Origin: Novipirellula artificiosorum
Lineage (GTDB): Bacteria > Planctomycetota > Planctomycetia > Pirellulales > Pirellulaceae
Direction: 5' to 3'
Length of the DNA: 64,000 nucleotides
Assembly: GCF_007860135.1 (NCBI RefSeq)
Contig: NZ_SJPV01000002.1
Coordinates: 519,055 to 583,054 of the forward strand
The translations under genes and the position numbers were made by a program. Within the stretch, counting starts at the first letter, position 1. Each line of letters starts with the position of its first letter. Below, piece after piece: positions 26,558 to 34,434 of this stretch. The notes under the pieces are model-generated. The model ran no database searches, was not told the origin of the DNA, and saw only the letters and a program-made list of their open reading frames with translations.

Positions 26558-26760
26558 ATATTCCATTGCATGCGAGTCATGTAGACCGGGAAGCGATCCT
26601 CGGTGAACCGGTACAATTGCGAGACAGTTCTATTGTCGTGTATTGTCAGTCAGAGGGGTGTCCCTACTCGGACATTGTTGCGCATCAACTTTGCGAAGAT
26701 GGTTTCGAGAATATCTTGATCTACCGTGGCGGTTGGCGAGACTGGATTGAAAATGAATAA
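26428..26760 (+). CDS. Rhodanese-like domain protein
   Basis: A single rhodanese domain of 110 residues. It has the CH2A-like VLVDCRMPESFKRGHIRNALNIP and the active-site loop VVYCQSEGC with the catalytic cysteine, then an IYRGGWRDWIE end. It has no signal peptide of its own. The ATG at 26428 has no strong ribosome binding site and lies inside the C39-like frame, so the domain might originally have been fused to it. Rhodanese domains move sulfane sulfur or sense redox state. The stop overlaps the MauE-like start. Confidence 0.8.
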   Translation: MHERLAAPELSYSEFVSYRSPNNVLVDCRMPESFKRGHIRNALNIPLHASHVDREAILGEPVQLRDSSIVVYCQSEGCPYSDIVAHQLCEDGFENILIYRGGWRDWIENE

Positions 26761-27238
26761 TTCTAGGATTCTCTCCCAGGTATTGGACGTAGCGTCGCTG
26801 CTACAGATTCTCGCGGTTCTTCTTGCAGTTCCACTCTTGGTCTCTGCGTTCATTCACCTAACGCAGCCCTACCTATTTCTCGACCATCTTCTTCGCTACG
26901 AAATTCTCGCGGGCCATTGGGCGGGTCTGGTTGTGATTTGCCTTCCGCCGTTTCAGATCCTTCTTGCCATGTCCTTGTTGGGGGAATCCCCTCACCGTAT
27001 CAGTCTGTTGTTGACAGGTGCGTTATACATGGCTTTTGCGTCCGCTCAAGGATATGCTCTTTGGGCCAATACCGCTGTTCATTGCGGCTGTTTTGGAAGC
27101 GGTGGTAGTCCGATCTCGCTGAGCTCCGTTGTTTCCGTGCTTTTCGCCGCTGTTGTATCATTCTTGCTGGGCACATTGTTCTTTTACCGAATATCGCCGG
27201 TATCAGCTACCGTTCATGAGACGAGATCCGTTGCGTAG
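26753..27238 (+). CDS. MauE/DoxX-like redox membrane protein
   Basis: A 161-residue protein with four transmembrane helices (LLQILAVLLAVPLLVSAFI; HWAGLVVICLPPFQILLAM; LLLTGALYMAFASA; VVSVLFAAVVSFLLGTLFF) and the MauE hallmark CGCFG in AVHCGCFGSGG. MauE works with thioredoxin-like MauD in forming disulfides of methylamine dehydrogenase, and relatives are linked to oxidative folding of exported proteins. The ATG overlaps the last codons of the rhodanese gene. No methylamine dehydrogenase genes are present, so the client is probably the local cysteine-rich peptide. Confidence 0.85.
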   Translation: MNNSRILSQVLDVASLLQILAVLLAVPLLVSAFIHLTQPYLFLDHLLRYEILAGHWAGLVVICLPPFQILLAMSLLGESPHRISLLLTGALYMAFASAQGYALWANTAVHCGCFGSGGSPISLSSVVSVLFAAVVSFLLGTLFFYRISPVSATVHETRSVA

Positions 27239-28979
27239 CCAACTCGTTTTCCCTCTCGCTGCTGTCCTGCTCTTCTGGACCTACATGACTGTATCGGTGG
27301 CGATTCAATCGGGGCCGAATATCGATGAGCGAGCGCACCTGGGCGCGGGGCTCTTTTTTTGGGAAACCGGTCGGCTCGATGCATATCTCGTCAATCCACC
27401 GACATCGCGGATTCTTTGCACGGCGCCGATTGCCTTGTTTCGCCAGCCGATTGATGCGGATTGGGTCAACATCGATGACGACTATTTTGCAGAGCTTGGC
27501 CGCAGGCCGGAGTTCGCGTTAGGCGGCAGTTATGCCGAACATGTTGGAAACCATCGGATTCAGAAGGACTTGTTTGGTGGTCGTTTGATCACGATTGGTC
27601 TGTCCATCGCCATCGTGATTGGGATTGGGGTTTGGACCTCAAAGTTAGTTGGGATCGGCGCTGCCGTCGTCGCGATGTTGCTTTGGCTCTGCTCACCAAC
27701 GGTGATGAACTATTCCGCTACCATTGGACCGGACATTTGGGGCGCCGCAGGAGGGCTAATCGCGGCCATCGGTTATGCTCGCTATCGATGCCATCGAAAT
27801 TTTGGATCGGCCGCCTTGTTAGGTTTGGCAGTGGCGGCTGCTATTTTGACCAAGTACACATGGGTTTTTCTGCCTTTGCTGCTTGTTGTTTTGGAAGTCG
27901 CCGTGTGGGTACGAAGGCGACCTGATGAAGAGTCGAGATCCACGTGGCGGTTCCGCTTGGCAGAGATGTTCTTGGCAATCATCGTTTGTCTTGTTGCACT
28001 CCACGTCATGTTTGGCTTCCGAGATGGGATGGACCGGATCGATTCCGTCGCTTATTGCAGCCGGCTGGGTCAGACCGTTGAAGAGTGGTTGGGACCTTTC
28101 CCGTCACCGATTCCGGTAGAGATCATTCGCGGGATCGATTTGCAGCGAGTTGATTTTGAAAACGGTAAGCCGTCTTATCTTTTTGGCGAGCATTCCGATC
28201 ATGGTTGGTGGTATTGGCATCTCGTCGCGCTGGCGGTCAAAGAGCCGATTGGTTGGCTGCTGCTCGTTGGATCAGGAATCGCTGCGCTATTGGTAGGCGG
28301 TTTCCGTCAGAGCACCTCTTCGAGTCAGACTCATCATCCCGATCGATGGATTGTGTTTCTGTTCGCGGCTTATGTAGTTGTTTTGGTGTGCTGTCAGACG
28401 GGGTTCACACGCTATCTGCGATACCTGCTGCCCGCCTATCCGTTTTTGTGTATCCTCGGTGGGCTTGGAGCGGATGGCTTGTGGCGGCATCGAGTTGGAA
28501 GGTTGGTCGTGTCCGCATGCCTTTTCTGGGCAGTGGCGGCGAACGTTTGGATCCATCCGCTGCCCCATGCCTATTTCAATGAGTTATGTGGCGGACCAAA
28601 ATACGGTCGTCGTGTGCTGCTGGGTCCATCGATCGAATGGGGCGAAGATCATTGGCGCGTGCAGCAATGGCTGGAACAGCACGAGGCTCTCGATTATCGA
28701 TTGATCGGCACCTATTCGCCACTCGATCTTCCGCTGCGTCTGTTGAAGCCTGCGCAATCCGAACACGATTTGCGCCATCCGGCCGCTGGCACGTACGTTT
28801 GGTCTGTGAACGAATTGTACAGCGAATCCCATCGGGATTCTCCATTTCGTTCCATGCGACCGAGCGGACGCATCGGCTACTCGTACCTCATTTATGAGCT
28901 ACCCGAGCAGTTTGAGAAAGGAGAACGGGATATCCAAGGTCCTTGCCCGCGCTCGACTGCCACACCCAATCGACTTTGA
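27216..28979 (+). CDS. GT39/ArnT-like polyprenyl-phosphate-sugar glycosyltransferase
   Basis: An integral membrane glycosyltransferase of the GT-C fold. The first loop carries the acidic pair in GPNIDERAHLGAG. Eight or more hydrophobic helices follow (IGLSIAIVIGIGVW, ALLGLAVAAAILTKYTWVFLPLLLVVL, WLLLVGSGIAALLVGG, YVVVLVCCQTGFTRYLRYLLPAYPFL region). A soluble C-terminal part follows (FNELCGG to YSYLIYELPE). The ATG at 27216 overlaps the MauE-like gene by 23 bases. Such enzymes transfer sugars from lipid carriers to proteins or lipids at the outer face of the inner membrane, so it may O-glycosylate a product of this gene set. Confidence 0.83.
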   Translation: MRRDPLRSQLVFPLAAVLLFWTYMTVSVAIQSGPNIDERAHLGAGLFFWETGRLDAYLVNPPTSRILCTAPIALFRQPIDADWVNIDDDYFAELGRRPEFALGGSYAEHVGNHRIQKDLFGGRLITIGLSIAIVIGIGVWTSKLVGIGAAVVAMLLWLCSPTVMNYSATIGPDIWGAAGGLIAAIGYARYRCHRNFGSAALLGLAVAAAILTKYTWVFLPLLLVVLEVAVWVRRRPDEESRSTWRFRLAEMFLAIIVCLVALHVMFGFRDGMDRIDSVAYCSRLGQTVEEWLGPFPSPIPVEIIRGIDLQRVDFENGKPSYLFGEHSDHGWWYWHLVALAVKEPIGWLLLVGSGIAALLVGGFRQSTSSSQTHHPDRWIVFLFAAYVVVLVCCQTGFTRYLRYLLPAYPFLCILGGLGADGLWRHRVGRLVVSACLFWAVAANVWIHPLPHAYFNELCGGPKYGRRVLLGPSIEWGEDHWRVQQWLEQHEALDYRLIGTYSPLDLPLRLLKPAQSEHDLRHPAAGTYVWSVNELYSESHRDSPFRSMRPSGRIGYSYLIYELPEQFEKGERDIQGPCPRSTATPNRL

Positions 28980-29313
28980 AAGAGCCATCGCAAAGTAAAT
29001 CAACGTCGGTGAATCCTGAGTGTCAGGACTCACCATTGACCTTCCTGTGAAGAACGATCCACAGCCAGCTTTTCGTAGCCAACGCCAACTGGTTTGACGC
29101 GGGACGAAGTCGGCGAGCGACAGAGGCTTGGTACGAGATCGATCGCGACTTGCGAGAAGATGCCAATGATCAACTGGTCACTCAAGACGACGATTTGCTC
29201 TGCTTGAAAGAGAAAGCACGAAGCAAAGGGGAAAAGGTTCCTTTCACTTCACTTCCTCCCAGCAGATTTTCTGCTCCAGCCGCTTGTTTGTCCCGTGCTC
29301 GATGTGATCGAGA
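28980..29313 (+). other. Intergenic region with a possible decayed coding remnant
   Basis: Plus-strand frame 29051-29335 has no good start codon but reads as plausible protein in the middle (AWYEIDRDLREDANDQL, then LLCLKEKARSKGEKV), so it may be the decayed end of a lost gene. It overlaps the 3' end of the barrel gene on the other strand by about 20 bases. No other feature is seen. Confidence 0.3.
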
Positions 29314-31002
29314 TCACCGAATCAGACTCATGTAGAAGCTAAACATTTGTTCGTCGTCGGTCGCGGCTTGGTTGACCGGAAACGCGAAGTCGAACGCCAA
29401 CGGTGCGGGGCCAAGCATCGGGATTGCGACGCGAAGTCCGACACCGGGCGAAACACGAAAGGTGTCTTTATGCAGCTCGGCGTCAGGTTCCACCGTCCCA
29501 AAGTCGACAAACGCGACACCCTTGAATGCATCGTCGGCGGTGATCGGGAACATGTATTCCACCGTGTTGAGGAACTTAAACCGGCCGCCGACCGAGACGC
29601 CGTTTTCAACGGGCCCTGCACCACGGAAATCGAACCCGCGGATGGTAGCGTAACCGCCCGCAAAGAAGTTCTCGAAGATCGGTGTTTCGTCGCCGCTGTA
29701 ACCCACTTGAGTCGAGTAGGAAATCGTTTGACGTCCACTGCCATCGGCGCGCTGGGCCAACAACCAATACTTGCGATACTCGAGCTCAAACCTGGCGTAG
29801 TTGAAATCACCAAACGCTTCTTCGAAGCTGAACTCAAAATAGTGCCCTTCACTCGATTGGATGGGGCTGTTTCGCGTATCGTGTTTTAAGGACAGCGTTC
29901 CGCTGTAGAGTTCGTTGTCACCCAGCACGGCATCGAGCTGGGGAATACCAAGCACGCGCGGGTTGGAAACATTGACGTTTTGACCACTCAAGCCAAGTGA
30001 AATTGACAAGTCGGGGGTGATCCGGTAGCCAAAGCTCAACCGGCCACCGAGTCGTTCTTCATCCCAATCGGTAAAACGCCGATCAACGAGAAATCCGCTG
30101 ACCGACATGCTGACGGGTTTGTAACCGAAAAGGTTTGGATCGGCAAAGTTGATGGTGTAACGATCGAAATCGCTACCGGGTGCCGCTTCGATTCGAAAGG
30201 TTTGACCGGCACCACGAAAGGCGGTTCCGCTGAACAGGTCTTGGAACGATCGGGGCCAACGGGTGATGTCAAAGTTGCGTTCGTCGAGCGTGATTTGGCC
30301 CGTCACGCCCGCATCGCTGTTGACGGCACCCCCGAGCATGATACGGCCCGTGCGCGCGGGATAGCCGTTGATGATCAAATCCGCTTCACGAACCGTCGGC
30401 AGCGGGACGTACGAAGTGGGTGGCGCCAGCGGATCGCTGTAGACGGTCCCGGGAGAAGTCAAACCGGGATAGGCGGTCGTTGGGGGCAACGCAGGGGTGC
30501 CACCCGGAGTGATCGGCGTGCCATAACTTTGGCCCGGGCTGTAGGTCACCGGCGGTGGCGTCGTGGTTGTCGCAGGAGGGTAGGCCGGGGGCGCCGTCGC
30601 CGGCACGCCATAGGCGCTGCCCCCATACGTCATCGGTGGTGTTTGCGGCGGAGCTGCCAACGATGGGGGAGTCGTGTAACTCGAAGGCGGCACGGAGGAG
30701 GTCGGCGGAACGTACGTGGTGGGTGGAACGTATGGGGGCGTGGTCGGGTATTGACGGGCGACGTACCGATCGCTGTTTGAGGACGCATCGCTCGTCACTG
30801 AATCGAACGGGGTCGCCGAGGGGTTCGAAACGAGTTGCGTGGCGGTCGTGTCTTCGGTCGCGACATTCGATCCGAATGGGCCGCCAGTCGTTTGACCGGG
30901 CGCGGTCAGCAGACGCGTGCAGCCGCTGGACATCGCGGAGAGCGCGACGACCAGCATCGTTGTCGCGAAACGTGCATCGGACAGAGGATTCAGATTTCTC
31001 AT
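29314..31002 (-). CDS. Omp85/BamA-type outer membrane beta-barrel lipoprotein
   Basis: The second half of a split BamA-like insertase. The ATG at 31002 gives a lipoprotein signal with the lipobox SSGC near residue 28; an ATG at 31047 overlapping the POTRA gene stop is an alternative. A 150-residue Pro/Thr-rich linker of VPP/TPP repeats leads to the bacterial surface antigen barrel. That barrel includes AYPGLTS, GGRLSFGYRITPDLSIS, HYFEFSFEEAFGDFNYARFELE, FFAGGYATIRGFDFRGAGP and the final FSFYMSLIR. The IRGF motif of barrel loop 6 (GGYATIRGFDFRG) is intact. It follows the POTRA gene on the same strand. Confidence 0.9.
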   Translation of the reverse strand: MRNLNPLSDARFATTMLVVALSAMSSGCTRLLTAPGQTTGGPFGSNVATEDTTATQLVSNPSATPFDSVTSDASSNSDRYVARQYPTTPPYVPPTTYVPPTSSVPPSSYTTPPSLAAPPQTPPMTYGGSAYGVPATAPPAYPPATTTTPPPVTYSPGQSYGTPITPGGTPALPPTTAYPGLTSPGTVYSDPLAPPTSYVPLPTVREADLIINGYPARTGRIMLGGAVNSDAGVTGQITLDERNFDITRWPRSFQDLFSGTAFRGAGQTFRIEAAPGSDFDRYTINFADPNLFGYKPVSMSVSGFLVDRRFTDWDEERLGGRLSFGYRITPDLSISLGLSGQNVNVSNPRVLGIPQLDAVLGDNELYSGTLSLKHDTRNSPIQSSEGHYFEFSFEEAFGDFNYARFELEYRKYWLLAQRADGSGRQTISYSTQVGYSGDETPIFENFFAGGYATIRGFDFRGAGPVENGVSVGGRFKFLNTVEYMFPITADDAFKGVAFVDFGTVEPDAELHKDTFRVSPGVGLRVAIPMLGPAPLAFDFAFPVNQAATDDEQMFSFYMSLIR

Positions 31003-31036
31003 GCAAGCGTCTTCATCGGAAGATTGCGAAGTAAAA

Positions 31037-32491
31037 CTAGTATTCATCACGAGGCACCACCTTGATGTCTGGCGCGTCAGCGACCTGAGGATTCGTTTCG
31101 AGCAGGTTGCTGTTTTCGATCCGGCGGCGATTCATTTCAAGCGATCGCCGATCGATCCAATCCCCCTCGCGAAGATCAACCATGTTCAACATCGTCGTTT
31201 CTCGCATCAGGTGGGGCTCGCCTTCGATGTTGACCAAGATCCGTCCGACTTTCCAACGGTCGCCCTCGAGAATCTCGTAGACCAAATCGACGGTATTGGC
31301 TTCATCACGCATCACCGTTTTGGGTTCGACTTCGGCATAAATGAATCCCATCTCGCCATACCCATAGGTGATTTCGCCGATATCACGACGCATCAAGGTG
31401 CCGTCAAACATGTCCCCGGCGTGAAGATTCAGCCGAGCTCGTAGGGATTCCTCGGTGATGAATTGGTTGCCAATGATCTTGACGTCGTTGACGGTAAACC
31501 GCGGTCCTTCGTTGATCACAAACGTGACCGTGATCCATTTGCCCGATTCGTCATAACGGATCCGACGACCCACCGTAGCCGTCAGAAAACCCAGGTTGTG
31601 GTAGTAGCTGGCCAAGGTGTTCACGTCATCGTCGATCATTCGCATGTCGGCGGTGTTGCCGATATGGCGAAGCAGACCGACCGCCGGGCCACGGCTCTTG
31701 ATGATTTTTTTCAGTCTTGCTTCGCTGACGATCGTGGCCCCTTTAATGACGATGTCTTCGATCCGCTCTTTGGGACCTTCGTTGATGCGAAAAATGACCA
31801 CGCCGGGGTCGTCCTCGTAGCCAATCGACGATTCAATCGCGACTTGGTTGAATCCTTCTTCTTGGTAGTAATCAATCAGTCGACGACGGGCCGATTCGAT
31901 CGAGAATTCGCTCAGCGGGTCCGCTTCATTGACGCCCGCGCGACCTTGGAGTTCGCGATTGTTGAGCGCACGGTTGCCATGCATGACCACCTTGGTGATC
32001 ACGGGCCGTTCATGCACTGCGAACGTGATGCTGACCCCGCCCGGCTGTTCATCGAGGTCGAACGTCACATGGTCGAAGGATCCCATATCGGTCAAACGAC
32101 GGACATCACCGAGCACGGTTTCATAGTCGTAGAAACGGTCTTTGCGAGTTTGCAGTTTTTGCATGATCAGATGCGAGCTGACGACCCGGTTGCCGACCAC
32201 CTTCACATCCAAAACGACCGAGTCCCCTTTTTCACGCCGAATAGCCAACCCATCCCTGCTGCGAACGTGATCCAAGAATTTTGGTTTTGCATCGGGCATC
32301 GGCCCACTTTGGCCGCCTCCGCCCCCGCCACCAAAGCCGCCACCACCACCCATTTGGGCTTCGGCGGTTCCTGCGACGAACAAGGCACTCAGGATGACGG
32401 GCAGCCAACACCTCCCACGCCATCGGTCGATCCCGGCGAGGATCGATCGGCTTTGTGAGCGGCAGCGGTTGTGGAAGATGGGTCGAGTCAT
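31037..32491 (-). CDS. POTRA-domain protein (N-terminal half of a split BamA)
   Basis: 484 residues made of a signal peptide (ILSALFVAGTAEAQ), a glycine-rich stretch (MGGGGGFGGGGGGGQSG) and five consecutive POTRA domains. Their starts are near VVLDVKVVGNR, VITKVVMHGNRAL, RIEDIVIKGAT, FTVNDVKIIGNQF and WKVGRILVNIEG. It ends right after the fifth POTRA without any barrel. In standard BamA the barrel follows in the same chain; here it is the next gene. The ATG at 32491 is chosen because residues before it in the longer frame (32665) do not look like protein. Confidence 0.88.
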   Translation of the reverse strand: MTRPIFHNRCRSQSRSILAGIDRWRGRCWLPVILSALFVAGTAEAQMGGGGGFGGGGGGGQSGPMPDAKPKFLDHVRSRDGLAIRREKGDSVVLDVKVVGNRVVSSHLIMQKLQTRKDRFYDYETVLGDVRRLTDMGSFDHVTFDLDEQPGGVSITFAVHERPVITKVVMHGNRALNNRELQGRAGVNEADPLSEFSIESARRRLIDYYQEEGFNQVAIESSIGYEDDPGVVIFRINEGPKERIEDIVIKGATIVSEARLKKIIKSRGPAVGLLRHIGNTADMRMIDDDVNTLASYYHNLGFLTATVGRRIRYDESGKWITVTFVINEGPRFTVNDVKIIGNQFITEESLRARLNLHAGDMFDGTLMRRDIGEITYGYGEMGFIYAEVEPKTVMRDEANTVDLVYEILEGDRWKVGRILVNIEGEPHLMRETTMLNMVDLREGDWIDRRSLEMNRRRIENSNLLETNPQVADAPDIKVVPRDEY

Positions 32492-32760
32492 ACAGTCGGC
32501 ATACCGAATAAAGATCACGGTCAAATCCTTTGAAGACCGGTCCGTGCAAGGAAAACGCACAGATCGCTCGGATCGGTGCTGCAACCATGCTGGCGCAGTA
32601 CCGAGATTGGTAACTACCAACGAGAAAGCGGCGACCACAAGGCAGATTTCCGGGCAAATCGCCACGAGAAACGGAAATCGAGTAAAGTTCGGCTCGTGAA
32701 ACGAAAGAAAAGCAGTTTCACGGGGACGGAAGTCTCACGGGGACGAGCGCGATGCCGCCA

Positions 32761-33231
32761 TCAATTCCAGGCCAACGCGTCGCCACGATCCATGCCCACA
32801 CTAACGGCCGAGACCGGCAATTCGAGCCAATCGGTGATCAACATCCGCTGAATCACCGGTTCTTCGAGGTATTTTCGAACGATGTCCATCAAGCGGTCGC
32901 GAATCTCGTTTTGCTCGGGGTCTTTTAACCAGGTCGGGTCGACTTGGCGGAGCAGCAACTCGCTTTCTTCGTGGATCTCCATCTTCCGTTGCATCATCCG
33001 TTCTTCACAAAGTTGGCGCCTTGCGGGATCCACTACGGCAAACAGCTGAAATTGGTAGACTTTTGACTTGTCGGAAACCGGTTGGAATCGGTACCGGCCC
33101 AGCTCGATGGTGTTTGATTCCAAGTTCTGTAGCCGAGCGACGCGGCTGCGGACATATCCGATGACCGCCGCGTGAACGACCACCATCATCAAGATCAACG
33201 CTGCTGCCCAGTATCGACGAACGAAACTCAC
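32761..33231 (-). CDS. Membrane-anchored protein of unknown function, FliL-like trace
   Basis: 156 residues with one N-terminal transmembrane helix (YWAAALILMMVVVHAAVIGYV) and an extracytoplasmic domain. The segment RDRLMDIVRKYLEEPVIQRMLITDW faintly recalls the end of FliL/stator-associated proteins. No flagellar genes are nearby, so I treat it as an uncharacterised planctomycete envelope protein. It uses a GTG start. It lies upstream of the POTRA gene on the same strand but about 270 bases away. Confidence 0.6.
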   Translation of the reverse strand: MSFVRRYWAAALILMMVVVHAAVIGYVRSRVARLQNLESNTIELGRYRFQPVSDKSKVYQFQLFAVVDPARRQLCEERMMQRKMEIHEESELLLRQVDPTWLKDPEQNEIRDRLMDIVRKYLEEPVIQRMLITDWLELPVSAVSVGMDRGDALAWN

Positions 33232-33471
33232 GGCCTATTCTCTTGCTTTGCGAGTAGGAATCAAAAACAATCGTTTGGCCTTCATCGATCAGGAATCCGC
33301 GCAGGATGGCTGTGGCATGAGGCTCATAACGGTTAAGGCGGTCCTGCGGCACTCGATCGCGGCAAACGAGACCAAGATCCACGGGATCATTGAAACGATA
33401 GCTTACAAAACGAAGACTTTGGCCGTTTTCGAATAAGATAATCCTCCCCTTTTGCCCCTTCTGGAAGTATT

Positions 33472-34434
33472 GTGCCTGACGAGTTCCAAACATGTCCTGA
33501 ATTGACGACGGTGATGGTCTGTGCCAGTCCAAGGGCAGGTAGCGGAAAAAAACGAGAGCAGATCCCGAAACTGACCGAGCGGCTTGAGCGCGCCGGTTTT
33601 ACCGTCAAGCTTACCGATTCGATCGATGCCATCCGAAAACAGATCGCGGCGTCCGTTGACGCCGACGAGAGATCGTTGGTGGTGGTCGCAGCCGGGGGCG
33701 ATGGCACCGTGAGTTTGGTCGCCGAGTTGACTCCGCCCGAATTCCCGATTGTTCCGATGCCGCTCGGCACCGAGAATTTACTCGCTCGGCACTACGGGTT
33801 CTCGGCCAATGCGGAGGACGTGTTCCAATGCATCACCCGTGGCACCGACCACACCATCGATGCAGGCCGAGCCAACGGCAAACTGTTCTTGGTGATGGCA
33901 TCGTGTGGGTTTGATGCCGAAGTGGTCCGTGATGTGCATTTGCGCCGAAGGGGGCACATCCACCGACTCAGCTATCTGCGGCCGATCCTGCGAGCGGTGC
34001 GCAAGTATCGCTTTCCGCAGTTGCATATCGAACTCGCAATCAACGGCACCACGATGGCAAGCCAAAAGGCCCACTGGGCGATGACCTTCAATTTACCTTG
34101 TTACGCGGCGAATTTGAGGATCGAACCCTCAGCGATCGCCGATGATGGCAAACTTGACTTGATCACCTTTGCGAAAGGGACGCGCGCGAGCGGATTGGCC
34201 TACGTTGCCAGTGTCATGGTTGGGCGTCATCTGCGCCGTGAAGACGTCGTCCGGACTCGAGCGACTCAAATCACCATCCGCTCGGACCGGCGTGTGCCCT
34301 ATCAACTTGACGGCGACTATGTCGGCCGTCTACCACTGATGATTGAAACGTTGCCCCGCCGCGTGCGGTTGCGGATGCCCCCTAAGCAGCCTTCAACTCG
34401 CGATGTTGCTGAGCGTAAGCGATCCATTCGGTAA
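33472..34434 (+). CDS. Diacylglycerol/lipid kinase family protein (YegS/DgkB-like)
   Basis: Soluble lipid kinase fold. The ATP site motif AAGGDGTVS near residue 80 is complete. It is followed by PMPLGTENLLARHYG (the usual PLGTxN block), a regulatory ASCGFDAEVV and a C-terminal VPYQLDGDYVG. The GTG start has GGAAG six bases upstream. At 320 residues it is of normal size. Its 3' end overlaps the large ATPase gene on the other strand by 53 bases. The lipid substrate is unknown. Confidence 0.9.
   Translation: MPDEFQTCPELTTVMVCASPRAGSGKKREQIPKLTERLERAGFTVKLTDSIDAIRKQIAASVDADERSLVVVAAGGDGTVSLVAELTPPEFPIVPMPLGTENLLARHYGFSANAEDVFQCITRGTDHTIDAGRANGKLFLVMASCGFDAEVVRDVHLRRRGHIHRLSYLRPILRAVRKYRFPQLHIELAINGTTMASQKAHWAMTFNLPCYAANLRIEPSAIADDGKLDLITFAKGTRASGLAYVASVMVGRHLRREDVVRTRATQITIRSDRRVPYQLDGDYVGRLPLMIETLPRRVRLRMPPKQPSTRDVAERKRSIR

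Noticed and set aside
31463-32458. A 331-codon plus-strand frame opposite the POTRA gene
   Set aside because: The minus strand encodes five recognisable POTRA domains; the plus frame has no signal peptide, ribosome binding site or domain.
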